Shown piece by piece: positions 15,795 to 26,097 of a stretch of 64,000 nucleotides of DNA. Each line of letters opens with the position of its first letter. The first letter of the stretch is position 1. Source of the stretch: Mycobacterium gallinarum (GTDB lineage Bacteria; Actinomycetota; Actinomycetes; Mycobacteriales; Mycobacteriaceae). The notes below the pieces were generated by a model, which worked only from the letters and a program-made list of their open reading frames with translations, made no database searches and was not told the origin of the DNA. Where the stretch lies: positions 1,798,001 through 1,862,000 of the forward strand of contig NZ_AP022601.1 in the NCBI RefSeq assembly GCF_010726765.1, given 5' to 3'. Made by a program: the position numbers and the translations under genes.

Positions 15795-16391
15795 ATGTCT
15801 AGCAGCACCACAGGTGAGCGGTCAAGAGGTGGACGCACGTCGGCGACTCGCGATGCGCTGATCAAGGCGACTGCCCAAGTAATGCTCGAGGAGGGCTACG
15901 CCGCGGCGACGTCGCGGCGGGTGGCCGCGAAGGCCGGCGTCAAGCCCGCGCTGGTGCACTACTACTTCCCGAGCATGGACGATCTGTTTCTCGCCGTACT
16001 GCGTGACGGCGCCGAGACCAATCTCGAGCGCCAACGCCAGGCCCTCGCCGATGACGAACCCCTACACGCCCTGTGGCGCCTGAACAGCACCCACGGGGCG
16101 CGGCTCTTCATGGAGTTCATGGGTCTGGCCAATCACCGCAAGGAGATCAGGAGTGAGATCGCGGCCTATGCCCAGCGATTCGGCGACGTCGAGGAAACCG
16201 CGGTCACGCTGGCGATGCGCGCCCACGGTATCGACATGGAGGCCTTTCCGCCGGTGGTGATGTCTATGATCGTCACCAGCCTGGCACGGATTGTGTTGCT
16301 GGAGCGCGGGCTCGGCATCACCCGAGGTCACGACGAGGCCGAAGCCTTCATCACGCGGTATCTGGAGCAATTCGAACTGCCCGCATTGTGA
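15795..16391 (+). CDS. TetR/AcrR family transcriptional regulator
   Basis: The 198-residue protein has the TetR DNA-binding domain at roughly residues 15-65 (AQVMLEEGYAAATSRRVAAKAG, broken across the HTH, then VKPALVHYYF), where LVHYYF is the recognition-helix end. The C-terminal ligand domain is helical and unassigned. Divergent placement next to the SDR-P450 operon, together with a perfect palindrome overlapping its own promoter, argues for autoregulation and control of that operon. The effector is probably the substrate or a CoA-ester intermediate of the pathway (inference). Confidence 0.93.
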   Translation: MSSSTTGERSRGGRTSATRDALIKATAQVMLEEGYAAATSRRVAAKAGVKPALVHYYFPSMDDLFLAVLRDGAETNLERQRQALADDEPLHALWRLNSTHGARLFMEFMGLANHRKEIRSEIAAYAQRFGDVEETAVTLAMRAHGIDMEAFPPVVMSMIVTSLARIVLLERGLGITRGHDEAEAFITRYLEQFELPAL

Positions 16392-16460
16392 CGCCGGTCA
16401 CACCACCGAGACGGGGGTGGGCAGCAGCACAAAAACTTGAGATAACCTGTGCCGGGTGAG

Positions 16461-16479
16461 AACTTATACGGGCTAAGTT
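16461..16479. promoter_or_regulatory. Inverted repeat upstream of mmpS-mmpL (candidate operator)
   Basis: AACTTA at 16461-16466 and TAAGTT at 16474-16479 form a 6-bp inverted repeat with a 7-bp spacer, 76 bp before the mmpS start. The surrounding 160 bp between tetR and mmpS hold no gene. The repeat is AT-rich against its background and could be a repressor or activator site; no known box is matched well. Confidence 0.4.
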
Positions 16480-16554
16480 ACGCACACTGATGACAGCGAC
16501 GGATACGGAACTCGAGGGCGCATATATGGGTGGCACGGGTCGGGGGCGATCGGC

Positions 16555-16983
16555 ATGATCGGCCTCGCCAAGAAAGTCTGGATCCCGATTGTCATCGTGA
16601 TCGTGGTGGCCGTCGCAGGGTTCACCGTCCACCGCATCCGGACCTTTTTCGGTGCTGACGGCATCATCGTCACCCCAAAGGTCTTCGCCGACGATCCCGA
16701 GCCCTTCGACCCCAAGGTCGTGCAGTACGAGATCTTTGGGACCGGCTCATACGCGGACATCAACTATCTGGATCTGGACGCCAAACCTCAGCGCATCGAC
16801 GGCGCCGGGTTGCCGTGGTCACTGACGCTGCAGACCACTGCGCCGTCGGCGGCCCCGAACATCGTCGCCCAGGGCGACGGGTCCTCGATCACGTGCCGTA
16901 TCACCGTCGATGACGAGATCAAAGACGAAAGAACTTCGAACGGCTTGAACGCACAAACCTTCTGCTTTGTTAAATCCGCATGA
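16555..16983 (+). CDS. MmpS family membrane protein (RND transport accessory)
   Basis: The 142-residue length is typical of MmpS4/MmpS5. One N-terminal membrane helix (about residues 8-25, [19 protein letters not shown]) is followed by the periplasmic beta-sandwich with [16 protein letters not shown] and a C-terminal disulfide candidate pair ([10 protein letters not shown] ... AQTFCFV). MmpS proteins work with MmpL pumps to export lipids or siderophores. The downstream mmpL begins inside this gene's stop (ATGA overlap), so one complex is likely. The start ATG at 16555 follows a GGGGGCGA stretch. Confidence 0.92.
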   Translation: MIGLAKKVWIPIVIVIVVAVAGFTVHRIRTFFGADGIIVTPKVFADDPEPFDPKVVQYEIFGTGSYADINYLDLDAKPQRIDGAGLPWSLTLQTTAPSAAPNIVAQGDGSSITCRITVDDEIKDERTSNGLNAQTFCFVKSA

Positions 16984-19889
16984 GCGCGCCCACGAACGAG
17001 ACACCAACCGACGCGTTCCCACGCCCCAATCACGCTGCGAGGCCGTTCATCCCCCGGATGATCCGCGCCTTCGCCATCCCGATCATCCTGGGCTGGATTG
17101 CCGTGATCGCCGTGCTGAATGTGGTCGTGCCGCAGCTGGAAACGGTCGGCCAGATGCGAGCGATCTCGATGAGCCCGGATTCCGCGCCGTCGATGATCGC
17201 GATGAAGCGCGTCGGGTCGGTGTTCGAGGAGTTCAACTCCGACAGCTCGGCGATGATCGTGCTGGAGGGCGACAAGCCCCTCGGCGAGGACACGCGCGCC
17301 TACTACGGCGAGATGGTCAAGAAGCTCGAAGCCGACACCAAGCACGTGCAGAGCGTTCAGGACTTCTGGAGCGATCCGCTGACCGCCGCCGGCGCGCAGA
17401 GCAACGACGGCATGGCCGCCTACGTCCAGGTCTATCTCGCGGGTAACCAGGGCGAGGCGCTGGCCAACGAGTCGGTCGAGGCCGTGCAGAACATCGTCGA
17501 CGGCATGCAGCCACCACCGGGCGTCAAGGCGTTCGTCACCGGTCCGGCCGCGCTGGCCGCCGACCAGCACATCGCCGGCGACCGCAGCATGCGCATGATC
17601 GAGGCCGTCACGTTCACGGTCATCATCGTGATGCTGTTGCTCGTCTACCGATCGATCGTCACCGTGCTCTTGACGCTGGTCATGGTGGTGCTGCAGCTGT
17701 CGGCGGCTCGCGGTGTGGTGGCCTTCCTCGGTTACCACGAGATCATCGGCCTGTCGACGTTCGCGACCAACCTGCTGGTGACGCTGGCGATAGCCGCCGG
17801 TACCGACTACGCGATCTTCCTGATAGGCCGATATCAGGAGGCGCGTGCGGCCGGCGAGGACAAAGAGCAGGCCTTCTACACGATGTACCACGGGACGGCC
17901 CACGTGGTGCTGGGCTCCGGCATGACCATCGCCGGCGCCACCTTCTGTCTGAGCTTCACCAGGTTGCCGTACTTCCAGTCGCTCGGCGTGCCACTGGCGA
18001 TCGGTATGACGGTCGGGGTCCTGGCCGCACTGACGCTCAGTGCCGCGATCATCACCGTGGCGAGCCGGTTCGGCAAGACGCTCGATCCGAAACGCGCGCT
18101 GAGGGTGCGCGGATGGCGCAAGATCGGCGCTGCCGTCGTGCGGTGGCCCGGCCCGATCCTCGTGGCGACGATCGCCCTGTCGCTCGTCGGGCTCTTGACC
18201 CTGCCCGGGTACCGCACCAACTACAACGACCGCAATTACCTGCCTGCGGACCTGCCCGCGAACGAGGGCTACGCGGCGGCGGACCGGCACTTCTCCCAGG
18301 CCCGGATGAATCCCGAGCTGCTGATGATCGAGAGCGATCACGATCTGCGCAATTCCGCCGACTTCCTCGTGATCGACAAGATCGCCAAGGCGGTGTTCCG
18401 GGTTCCTGGCATCTCGCGCGTGCAGGCGATCACCCGGCCCGACGGTAAGCCCATCGAACACACGTCGATCCCGTTCCAGATCAGCATGCAGGGCACCACC
18501 CAGCAGATGAACCAGAAGTACCTTCAGGACCGCATGGCGGACATGCTTGTCCAGGCCGATGAAATGAATAAGACGATCGCGACGATGGAGAGGATGTCCG
18601 CCCTCACCAAGGAGATGGCGGCAACGACACACTCCATGGTGACGAAGATGAAGAGCATGACTGTCGATGTGGCCGAACTGCGGGACAACATCGCGAACTT
18701 TGATGACTTCTTCCGGCCGCTTCGCAATTACTTCTACTGGGAGCCGAAGTGCTTCAACATCCCGGTCTGTTGGGCGCTGCGGTCGATTTTCGACACCCTT
18801 GACGGCATCGACATCATGACCAAGGACATCCAAGAGCTGATCCCCGATATGGAGCGCCTGGATCAGTTGATGCCGCAGATGGTCACGTTGATGCCGCCGA
18901 TGATCGACACGATGAAGACCATGCGGTCCATGATGCTGACGATGTATGCCACGCAGAAGGGCATGCAGGATCAGATGGCGGCGATGCAGGACAACTCGTC
19001 GGCGATGGGCGAGGCATTCGACGCGTCGATGAACGACGACTCGTTCTATCTTCCGCCGGAGGTCTTCGACAACGCCGAATTCAAGAAGGGCATGGAGAAC
19101 TTCATCTCCCCCGACGGCAAGTCGGTGCGGTTCATCATCGCCCACGACGGCGATCCGATGACGCCAGAAGGCATCGAGCGGATTGATGCGATCAAACAGG
19201 CGGCCAAGGAAGCCATCAAGGGCACTCCGTTGGAGGGGTCGACGGTCTACCTGGCCGGCACCGCGGCGGTGTTCAAGGACATGTCCGACGGCAGCCTGTT
19301 CGACTTGATGATCGCGGCGATCGCGTCGCTCGGCCTGATCTTCGTGATCATGTTGATCATCACCCGAAGCGTGGTCGCGGCCGCCGTGATCGTCGGCACG
19401 GTGGTGATCTCGTTGGGCGCCTCGTTCGGGCTCTCGGTGCTGATCTGGCAGCACTTGATCGGCATCGAATTGCACTGGATGGTGCTGGCGATGTCCGTGA
19501 TCATCCTGTTGGCGGTCGGCGCCGACTACAACCTGCTGCTGGTGTCCAGGCTCAAAGAAGAGCTTCATGCCGGCATCAACACCGGCATCATCCGGGCGAT
19601 GGGCGGCAGTGGATCGGTCGTGACGTCGGCCGGCCTGGTGTTTGCTTTTACCATGATGTCAATGGCGGTCAGCGAACTCACAGTCATCGGACAAGTCGGA
19701 ACCACCATCGGACTGGGCCTGTTGTTCGATACCCTTGTGATCCGGTCGTTCATGACACCGTCCATCGCAGCATTGATGGGCAAGTGGTTCTGGTGGCCAC
19801 AACGAGTGCGAGCACGACCGGTGCCGTCGCCGTGGCCCAAACCGCCACGGCAGATGGCACAGGTAGGCCCGGAGGGAGGACAGCAGTGA
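16980..19889 (+). CDS. MmpL family RND transporter
   Basis: The 969-residue protein has the MmpL plan: an N-terminal helix (about 28-50), a first porter domain, membrane helices with [16 protein letters not shown], a second Met-rich coiled porter loop (about 480-690), and the second membrane bundle with [15 protein letters not shown]. The two D-Y pairs are the proton-relay positions conserved in MmpL4/MmpL5/MmpL3-type pumps. The length and the mmpS partner suggest the MmpL4/MmpL5 class exporting lipids, glycopeptidolipid precursors or siderophores; the cargo is not deducible. Its stop overlaps the GTG of the next gene (GTGA). A close paralogue lies 1.8 kb downstream. Confidence 0.93.
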   Translation: MSAPTNETPTDAFPRPNHAARPFIPRMIRAFAIPIILGWIAVIAVLNVVVPQLETVGQMRAISMSPDSAPSMIAMKRVGSVFEEFNSDSSAMIVLEGDKPLGEDTRAYYGEMVKKLEADTKHVQSVQDFWSDPLTAAGAQSNDGMAAYVQVYLAGNQGEALANESVEAVQNIVDGMQPPPGVKAFVTGPAALAADQHIAGDRSMRMIEAVTFTVIIVMLLLVYRSIVTVLLTLVMVVLQLSAARGVVAFLGYHEIIGLSTFATNLLVTLAIAAGTDYAIFLIGRYQEARAAGEDKEQAFYTMYHGTAHVVLGSGMTIAGATFCLSFTRLPYFQSLGVPLAIGMTVGVLAALTLSAAIITVASRFGKTLDPKRALRVRGWRKIGAAVVRWPGPILVATIALSLVGLLTLPGYRTNYNDRNYLPADLPANEGYAAADRHFSQARMNPELLMIESDHDLRNSADFLVIDKIAKAVFRVPGISRVQAITRPDGKPIEHTSIPFQISMQGTTQQMNQKYLQDRMADMLVQADEMNKTIATMERMSALTKEMAATTHSMVTKMKSMTVDVAELRDNIANFDDFFRPLRNYFYWEPKCFNIPVCWALRSIFDTLDGIDIMTKDIQELIPDMERLDQLMPQMVTLMPPMIDTMKTMRSMMLTMYATQKGMQDQMAAMQDNSSAMGEAFDASMNDDSFYLPPEVFDNAEFKKGMENFISPDGKSVRFIIAHDGDPMTPEGIERIDAIKQAAKEAIKGTPLEGSTVYLAGTAAVFKDMSDGSLFDLMIAAIASLGLIFVIMLIITRSVVAAAVIVGTVVISLGASFGLSVLIWQHLIGIELHWMVLAMSVIILLAVGADYNLLLVSRLKEELHAGINTGIIRAMGGSGSVVTSAGLVFAFTMMSMAVSELTVIGQVGTTIGLGLLFDTLVIRSFMTPSIAALMGKWFWWPQRVRARPVPSPWPKPPRQMAQVGPEGGQQ

Positions 19890-20209
19890 AGCGTTTGTTA
19901 GCCGGAATCGGTGCCGTCGCAGCAGCATTGGTGCTTGCGGCGCCCGCGCACGCCGACGTGGACACCGATTTCACGAACGAGCTGCACATCTACGGCATCT
20001 ACGGGCAGAAGGACTACAACGCCTGGATCGCCAAGATCACCTGCAAGCGGTTGAACAAGGGCGTAGACACCACCGCGGCCCAGTCGGCCAAGTTCGTCCA
20101 CGATCAATTGGTGAAGGACACCACCACCGAGCAAGCGTGGCAGTTCCTTGGAGCTGGTTTGCGCCTGTACTGCCCCGACAAGCTGCCTCTGCTCCAAGCC
20201 GGGCAGTAG
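19886..20209 (+). CDS. Small secreted DUF732-like protein
   Basis: Starting at the GTG overlapping the mmpL stop, and preceded by a strong GGAGGGAGGA ribosome site, the protein has 107 residues. A signal peptide ([20 protein letters not shown] then AHA) is followed by a mature domain with two cysteines (ITCKRL and RLYCPD) and spacing like mycobacterial DUF732 proteins. Function of the family is unknown. Translational coupling to mmpL suggests a periplasmic partner of the transporter. A longer in-frame start inside mmpL is rejected in favour of the coupled start. Confidence 0.8.
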   Translation: MKRLLAGIGAVAAALVLAAPAHADVDTDFTNELHIYGIYGQKDYNAWIAKITCKRLNKGVDTTAAQSAKFVHDQLVKDTTTEQAWQFLGAGLRLYCPDKLPLLQAGQ

Positions 20210-20222
20210 CGAGGAGAACGAA

Positions 20223-20672
20223 GTGTTACGCAAAGTGAGCATTGCGGCTGCCGCGCTGAGCTGTGCCGCCATGATCTTTCCCGGCGTTGCCTCGGCGGAC
20301 GCGACCGACGAGTACCCGATCCCGAGCCGGATCATGAAAACGCCATGCACCGTCGATCAATACATGGCGGCCACCCGTGACACCGACCCGGTGTACTACG
20401 AGCGCTACATGATCGACTACAGGAACCGGCCCGCGGATGTTCAGACGGGTGCCCGCAACCGGATCTACTGGTTCTTCTCCCTCGATTACGCTGGTCGCAG
20501 GCAGTATTCGGAGAACACGGCGACGAACGTTTACTACGAGCAGATGGCGACGCGCTGGGGCAACTGGGCGAAGTTGTTCTTCAACAACAAGGGCGTCGTC
20601 GCACATGCCACCGACGTTTGCATGAATTACCCGCCGAACGATCCGTCCGTCTGGACCTGGACTACCACCTAG
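20223..20672 (+). CDS. Small secreted protein (DUF5078-like)
   Basis: The GTG at 20223 follows GAGGAGAACGAA and gives 149 residues. The signal peptide is MLRKVSIAAAALSCAAMIFP then GVASA. The mature part is aromatic-rich (YWFFSLDY, NVYYEQMATRWGNWAKLFF) with two cysteines (KTPCTVDQYM and DVCMNYPP). It looks like the mycobacterium-restricted DUF5078 family, function unknown; this family name is given with moderate confidence. It is 13 bp after the DUF732-like gene and so the fourth gene of the mmpS-mmpL operon. An exported accessory or cargo-binding role is possible. Confidence 0.75.
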   Translation: MLRKVSIAAAALSCAAMIFPGVASADATDEYPIPSRIMKTPCTVDQYMAATRDTDPVYYERYMIDYRNRPADVQTGARNRIYWFFSLDYAGRRQYSENTATNVYYEQMATRWGNWAKLFFNNKGVVAHATDVCMNYPPNDPSVWTWTTT

Positions 20673-20927
20673 GCGGTACCGATCAAGGCAGCGCGGCCCA
20701 CACCGTGCTGGATGCGGTCCGCTTAGGCGCGGCAGTAATGTCAGCGAAGGCTCTACCTCCGGCGCTTCTGCAGCCAGTGGCGGCACTGCCTCCTCATAGA
20801 TGCAGGGTCTGTCGGGCAGATGCGCTATCCCGCTGAAGCATGCCGACCGTTAACGCGGCCGTCAGTTTAATGGTGAGGGTTGCCGCCGCCGATGTGACAT
20901 CTCCGCGCCGTCGAGCGACGTAAGAGT

Positions 20928-21563
20928 ATGACGACCATCTCGCGCATTCTAGGGCTTGTGGGCCTCACCGGCGCCACCCTGTCGATCACCCTGGCGACCG
21001 TGCCACCCGCGGCCGCGACTCCTTGTCCCGACGTCGAAATTGTGTTCGCTCGTGGCACCACCGAACCGCCCGGCGTCGGCGGTATCGGGCAGGCGTTCGT
21101 CGACTCGCTACGTTCACGTCTCGGCGAGCGCTCTGTCGGTGTGTATGCGGTCAACTACCCAGCGAGCCGTGACTTCGGCCGCAGCACGCCCGCGGGCCGC
21201 GACGACGTGAGCGCTCATGTGCAGTCGATGGCCGCGACGTGCCCGAATACCCGGATGGTGCTCGGCGGCTACTCCCAAGGGGCCGCTGTCGTCGACTTGG
21301 CTACCGCCGCGATGCCCCCGGCGGTCGCCGACAACGTCGCCGCGGCTGCGATCTTCGGCGGTCCAAGGAGCAGCTTCGCCGATTCGCTGTCGCCCGGACC
21401 GCTACCCGGCGTTGCGCCGCTCTACGCCGGAAAGACCGTGGAGATGTGCGTGCCGAACGACCCGATCTGTTTCGAAGGCGGACGGGATTGGGGCGCGCAC
21501 GGCGCCTACGTCCGGTCGGGAATGGTCGATCAGGCGGCCTCGTTCGCTGTGGGGCTGCTGTGA
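20928..21563 (+). CDS. Cutinase-family serine esterase (CULP-like)
   Basis: The 211-residue secreted esterase has a signal peptide ending at about residue 30 (PPAAA). The mature protein starts TPCPDVEIVFARGTTEPPGV. The catalytic triad is serine 116 in GYSQGAAVV, aspartate 178 in VPNDPIC and histidine 191 in GAHGAYV; cysteines pair as in cutinases. Mycobacterial members hydrolyse lipid esters or act as phospholipases at the cell surface. The 255-bp gap upstream contains no gene and no clear promoter. It lies between two mmpL genes, so the locus may be devoted to an envelope lipid, but this is inference. Confidence 0.92.
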   Translation: MTTISRILGLVGLTGATLSITLATVPPAAATPCPDVEIVFARGTTEPPGVGGIGQAFVDSLRSRLGERSVGVYAVNYPASRDFGRSTPAGRDDVSAHVQSMAATCPNTRMVLGGYSQGAAVVDLATAAMPPAVADNVAAAAIFGGPRSSFADSLSPGPLPGVAPLYAGKTVEMCVPNDPICFEGGRDWGAHGAYVRSGMVDQAASFAVGLL

Positions 21564-21701
21564 GTGGCCGCTAACGGGCCTGATCTGGTAGGAACTAAGG
21601 CAAGCTTAACAATCCAGGGAGGAGCTCCGCGAGGTGCCCAACTGTGTTCAGGCTGGGCTCAATAGCAGCGGAAGCAACCCGTCGCGCCCGACGACACTGC
21701 G

Positions 21702-24581
21702 ATGAGCGCTCCCACCCAAGATCCGCTTGCCCGGCCCGCGCAGGATCGCCGCAGAGGCCTTGCCAAGTGGATCCGCGTGTTCTCCGTGCCGATCATCATC
21801 GGTTGGGTCTTGATCGTCGCCCTGCTCAACGTCACCGTGCCGCAGCTCGAAGTGGTCGGCCAGATGCGGTCGGTGTCGATGAGCCCGGCCGAAGCGCCGT
21901 CGGTGATCGCGATGAAGAAGGTCGGCGAGGTCTTCGAGGAGTACAAATCCGATAGCGCGGTGATGATCCTGCTCGAAGGCGACAAGCCGTTGGGCGCGGA
22001 GGCGCACGAGTATTACGACGAACTCGTCGACAAACTCGAGGCCGACACCAAACACGTCGAACACGTTCAGGACTTCTGGGGCGATCCGCTGACGGCAGCA
22101 GGCGCGCAGAGCGCCGACGGCAAGGCCGCATACGTGCAGGTGTATCTCGCCGGCAATATGGGCGAGGCGCTGTCCAACGAGTCGGTGGAGCAGGTCATCA
22201 AGCTCGTCGACGGGCTGGAGCCGCCGCCGGGCGTGAAGGTCTACGTGACTGGTGGATCGGCCCTGGTCGCCGATCAGCAGATCGCGAGCGACCGCAGCAT
22301 CCGGATCATCGAGATGGTCACCTTCGCGGTGATCATCACGATGCTGCTGCTCGTCTACCGATCGATCCGCACCGTGCTGCTCGTGCTGGTGATGGTTTTT
22401 CTGACACTGGCGGCGACGCGCGGGGTGGTGGCCTTCCTCGGGTATCACGAGCTGATCGGGTTGTCGACCTTCGCGACGAACCTACTCGTCACACTCGCGA
22501 TAGCCGCGGCAACGGACTACGCCATCTTCCTCATAGGCCGCTATCAAGAGGCGCGAACTCTCGGCGAGGACCGAGAGTCGGCGTATTACACGATGTTCCA
22601 CGGCACCGCGCACGTGGTGCTCGGCTCGGGTATGACCATCGCGGGTGCGACCTTCTGCCTGTCCTTCACGCGGTTGCCCTACTTCCAGACGCTGGGCGTA
22701 CCGCTGGCCGTGGGCATGGCAACCGGCGTGCTGGTCGCGCTGACGTTGGGCCCGGCGATCATCACCGTCGCGAGCCGATTCGGCCTTTTGGAACCCAAGC
22801 GCGCCATGCGCATTCGGGGTTGGCGAAAGATCGGCGCCTTGATCGTTCGCTGGCCGGGCCCTGTCCTGCTGGCGACCATCGCCTTGTCACTCGTCGGGCT
22901 GCTCACCTTGCCCGGATATCAACCGAACTACAACGACCGTAAGTATCTGCCGCCCGACCTGCCCGCGAACCTGGGCTTTGCGGCGGCCGAACGCCACTTC
23001 TCCCCGGCCACCATGAACCCGGAGTTGTTGCTCATCGAGAGCGACCATGACCTCCGCAACTCCGCGGACTTCCTGGTGATCGACAAGATCGCCAAGGCGA
23101 TCTTCCGGGTGCCCGGGATCGGCCGCGTCCAGGCGATCACCCGCCCCGACGGTAAACCGGTGAAGTTCAGCACGATTCCGGCGCAGATGAGCCTCGGTGG
23201 TGTCGGTCAGGACCTGAACCGCAAGTACCTGCAGGACCGCATGGAAGACATGCTGAAGCAGGCCGACGAAATGCAGGTCACCATCGACACGATGACCCGC
23301 ATGTCGAACCTGATGGGCGAGATGAGCGCGACGACACACAGCATGGTGCAGAAGACGCGCACCATGACCGTCGACATCGCCGAATTACGCGACTACATAG
23401 CGAATTTCGACGACTTCTTCCGTCCCATTCGGAATTACTTCTACTGGGAGCCGCACTGCTACAACATCAACCTCTGCTGGTCGATGCGGTCGGTGTTCGA
23501 CACGATCGACGGCGTCGACACCACGACTGAGGCCGTTCAGGACCTGCTTCCGGATCTCGAGCGGCTCGATTCGCTGATGCCGCAACTGCTGGCGTTGATG
23601 CCCCAGCAGATCGAGACGATGAAGACGATGCAGAACATGATGCTGACGATGCATGCCACACAGGGCGGCATGCAGGATCAGCAGGCTGCGCTGTCGGAGA
23701 ACCAGTCGGCCATGGGCGATGCGTTCAACGACTCCTGGAACGACGACACGTTCTATCTGCCGCCGGAGATCTTCGACAACGAAGAGTTCAAGCGCGGCAT
23801 GGACAGCTTCATCTCGCCCAACGGTCATGCGGTCCGAATGATCATCCAGCACGAGGGAGATCCGCTCAGCGCCGACGGCATCGACCGCATCGAGGCGATC
23901 AAGCACGCGGCCAAGGAAGCGATCAAGGGCACGCCCCTCGAGGGTTCCACGATCTATGTCGGCGGAACCGCAGCGGCATTCAAGGACATGCAGGACGGCA
24001 ACAATTACGACCTGCTCATCGCCGCGATCCTCGCGCTCGCGCTGATCTTCACCATCATGTTGATCATCACGCGCGCTGTCGTCGCCGCCGCGGTCATCGT
24101 CGGCACCGTGGTGTTGTCGCTCGGCGCGTCGTTCGGCCTGTCGGTGCTGATCTGGCAGCACGTGCTGGGCATCGAACTGCAGTTCATGGTCATGGCCATG
24201 GCGGTGATCATCCTGTTGGCCGTGGGCGCCGACTACAACCTGCTGCTCGTCGCGCGGTTGAAGGAAGAACTGCACGCCGGGGTGAACACCGGGATCATCC
24301 GCGCGATGGGCGGCAGTGGCTCGGTCGTCACCTCAGCCGGTCTGGTGTTCGCCTTCACGATGATCTCGATGATGGTCAGCGAGCTGACGGTGGTCGCTCA
24401 GATGGGCACCACCATAGGTATGGGTCTGCTGTTCGACACCCTGGTGATCCGCGCGTTCATGACCCCGTCGATCGCGGCCCTGCTGGGCCGGTGGTTCTGG
24501 TGGCCGCAGATGATCCGCGCAAGACCGCGGCCGGCTCCGTGGCCGAAGCCAAAGCCTCCGGAGCAGCTCGTCGGCCGTTAA
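21702..24581 (+). CDS. MmpL family RND transporter (tandem paralogue, no mmpS)
   Basis: The 959-residue protein aligns end to end by eye with the MmpL at 16980-19889: the same [16 protein letters not shown] and [15 protein letters not shown] motifs, the same [16 protein letters not shown] segment, and the same Met-rich coiled loop. It differs mainly at both termini and has no mmpS in front. It probably arose by duplication and may share the upstream mmpS or work without one. Its TAA stop overlaps the stop of the convergent acyltransferase (TTAA shared), leaving no terminator space. Confidence 0.92.
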   Translation: MSAPTQDPLARPAQDRRRGLAKWIRVFSVPIIIGWVLIVALLNVTVPQLEVVGQMRSVSMSPAEAPSVIAMKKVGEVFEEYKSDSAVMILLEGDKPLGAEAHEYYDELVDKLEADTKHVEHVQDFWGDPLTAAGAQSADGKAAYVQVYLAGNMGEALSNESVEQVIKLVDGLEPPPGVKVYVTGGSALVADQQIASDRSIRIIEMVTFAVIITMLLLVYRSIRTVLLVLVMVFLTLAATRGVVAFLGYHELIGLSTFATNLLVTLAIAAATDYAIFLIGRYQEARTLGEDRESAYYTMFHGTAHVVLGSGMTIAGATFCLSFTRLPYFQTLGVPLAVGMATGVLVALTLGPAIITVASRFGLLEPKRAMRIRGWRKIGALIVRWPGPVLLATIALSLVGLLTLPGYQPNYNDRKYLPPDLPANLGFAAAERHFSPATMNPELLLIESDHDLRNSADFLVIDKIAKAIFRVPGIGRVQAITRPDGKPVKFSTIPAQMSLGGVGQDLNRKYLQDRMEDMLKQADEMQVTIDTMTRMSNLMGEMSATTHSMVQKTRTMTVDIAELRDYIANFDDFFRPIRNYFYWEPHCYNINLCWSMRSVFDTIDGVDTTTEAVQDLLPDLERLDSLMPQLLALMPQQIETMKTMQNMMLTMHATQGGMQDQQAALSENQSAMGDAFNDSWNDDTFYLPPEIFDNEEFKRGMDSFISPNGHAVRMIIQHEGDPLSADGIDRIEAIKHAAKEAIKGTPLEGSTIYVGGTAAAFKDMQDGNNYDLLIAAILALALIFTIMLIITRAVVAAAVIVGTVVLSLGASFGLSVLIWQHVLGIELQFMVMAMAVIILLAVGADYNLLLVARLKEELHAGVNTGIIRAMGGSGSVVTSAGLVFAFTMISMMVSELTVVAQMGTTIGMGLLFDTLVIRAFMTPSIAALLGRWFWWPQMIRARPRPAPWPKPKPPEQLVGR

Positions 24582-25897
24582 ACCGTTGTCGCCGTGGCGG
24601 ATTGGGAATTTTTCGCGCCGGCGCAGATCCGCGCGGCAGCGGCCGCGGTGACGAAGCATGCGAGGGTGGCGAGCCCCTGGAGGTCGCCCAGACCATTTTT
24701 GGCGAGCAACACCAGCGCCACTCCGGCGAGGACGATCAGCACACCGGCGGCGGTCGACCGGGTGCCGGTGGCGGCGACGGGTGCGTCCCACCACGGCAGT
24801 CGACGATGTTCGAGCGGCGAGAGCACCATGAACATGGCGAGCATCACGGCGGCGAACACCACGGCACGCAGGGCGAGCATGGCCCAAAAGTGCGGGGCGT
24901 CAACGTCGTAGGCGTCCAGACCGAAGGCGTGCAGGGTGAAGGTGGCCACCGCGATCGCGGGGATGTGCCAGAGGTACAGCGTCATCGCTCCCGCGTTGCC
25001 TGTCGCGACGACGTACCAGACGCGCGGACGCTGAGCCCAGCGCCGAATCGGGCCCGCGAACGCGATGAACGCGAACGACATCCAGGTGCAGTGCAGCGCG
25101 AGCAACAGCGTCGGCGGCGACACGTTCGAGATGCGTTCGGTCCCAGTGACAACCAGGGAGACCTCGTAGGGTCCTACGGCCGCGACCACAAGTTGCGCGG
25201 CGAATGCGGACGCGGCGAAGACGAGCGCTGTGCGCGCCCCGACCAGGTGTCGCGCGTAGGCCACCCCGATCACCATCGGGATCAGCCAGACGATGACGAA
25301 GTTCGCGACGCCCGCCATCGGTGCGTCGACCGCGAATCGGATCGCGTCGAATCCCGCGGAGACGGCTATCAGCACCCCGACGATGGCGGCGACCGCGCGA
25401 CCGGTCGACATTCGGGTCAGGGCGGGGACGAAGGCCAGCACCACGAGGTAGACACCGAGGAACCACAGCAGGGCCACGCATTCGCGGCCGATGCTTTCCG
25501 CGGAGTCGGCGCCGAGCACGTAGTAGGTCACCGCGATGCCGATCGACCACGCGGCGAGATACCAGAAGACGGGGCGGCACAGCCGCTGCGCGCGTTTGAC
25601 CAGCCAGGTGCCCCACGACGAGCCCGAATGCCAGCCGTAGGCGCCTGCCGCACCGCCTGCCAGGAAGAACAGCGGCATGACCTGCACGACCCAGGTGATG
25701 GGAGCGAGTGCGGGCAGTTCGCCGAGCAGATTGCCGATCCGCAGCCCGTTGTCGATGGTGGCGAGCAGCAGTGCGCAGTGCCCGAACATCACGACCACGA
25801 GGGCGCCGAGCCGGGCGACGTCGACAGCGCGGTCACGGTCGGCCGGAGTCTCGGCAGCGACCCTGTCGGCACCGGACCCGGGCTTGGTGAGCGTCAT
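24578..25897 (-). CDS. Acyltransferase-3-like multi-pass membrane protein
   Basis: From the ATG at 25897 the protein has 439 residues with about ten hydrophobic helices. Early motifs [20 protein letters not shown] and the later [22 protein letters not shown] match the acyltransferase-3 (O-acetyl/acyl transferase) fold, with the active-site histidine expected in FGHCALLL. Such enzymes acylate sugars or lipids at the membrane. A TTG at 25924 would add nine residues but is a weaker start. The gene is convergent with the second mmpL, ending in a shared TTAA, and divergent from the M15-like gene. Confidence 0.8.
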   Translation of the reverse strand: MTLTKPGSGADRVAAETPADRDRAVDVARLGALVVVMFGHCALLLATIDNGLRIGNLLGELPALAPITWVVQVMPLFFLAGGAAGAYGWHSGSSWGTWLVKRAQRLCRPVFWYLAAWSIGIAVTYYVLGADSAESIGRECVALLWFLGVYLVVLAFVPALTRMSTGRAVAAIVGVLIAVSAGFDAIRFAVDAPMAGVANFVIVWLIPMVIGVAYARHLVGARTALVFAASAFAAQLVVAAVGPYEVSLVVTGTERISNVSPPTLLLALHCTWMSFAFIAFAGPIRRWAQRPRVWYVVATGNAGAMTLYLWHIPAIAVATFTLHAFGLDAYDVDAPHFWAMLALRAVVFAAVMLAMFMVLSPLEHRRLPWWDAPVAATGTRSTAAGVLIVLAGVALVLLAKNGLGDLQGLATLACFVTAAAAARICAGAKNSQSATATTV

Positions 25898-25934
25898 GCG
25901 TTCAGCATGCCGCGCCGTGGCCAACCGCGGATGA

Positions 25935-25944
25935 GTAGTACTAC
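25935..25944. promoter_or_regulatory. Perfect 10-bp palindrome upstream of the acyltransferase gene
   Basis: GTAGTACTAC is a perfect palindrome 38 bp upstream of the acyltransferase start, in the 200-bp divergent gap. It is a candidate operator only; no assignment to a regulator family is made. Confidence 0.3.
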
Positions 25945-26083
25945 GCGCTTGGCGCCCAACACACCGCGCTCGCGAACTTTTTGGGTTTTTCGGTGGCGTA
26001 GAACTTGCTGGCCGTCGGGTCGTGGGGGTCTAAGAGAACATTACGAGACCACCAAGACGGCAATACCGTGTCAGAGACGACAG

Positions 26084-26089
26084 TAAAGT
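26084..26089 (+). promoter_or_regulatory. -10 hexamer deciding the start of the M15-like gene
   Basis: TAAAGT (TANNNT class) ends 8 bp before the GTG at 26098. A transcript starting at the GTG would be leaderless, which fits the absence of a ribosome site and favours this GTG over the GTG at 26068. Confidence 0.5.
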
Positions 26090-26097
26090 GCTCTCCC

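Noticed and set aside
16788..19568. 926-codon open frame on the minus strand antisense to mmpL
   Set aside because: It is a shadow of the high-GC mmpL codon pattern (His/Asp/Arg-rich, no domain, no ribosome site), and a similar one lies antisense to the second mmpL.
21583..21620. IdeR (iron box)-like sequence before the second mmpL
   Set aside because: Only about half of the 19 positions match the IdeR consensus and symmetry is poor.
24491..26086. 531-codon plus-strand frame over the acyltransferase gene
   Set aside because: Composition is Gly/Arg/Asp/His-rich shadow; the minus strand encodes a clear multi-helix membrane protein.
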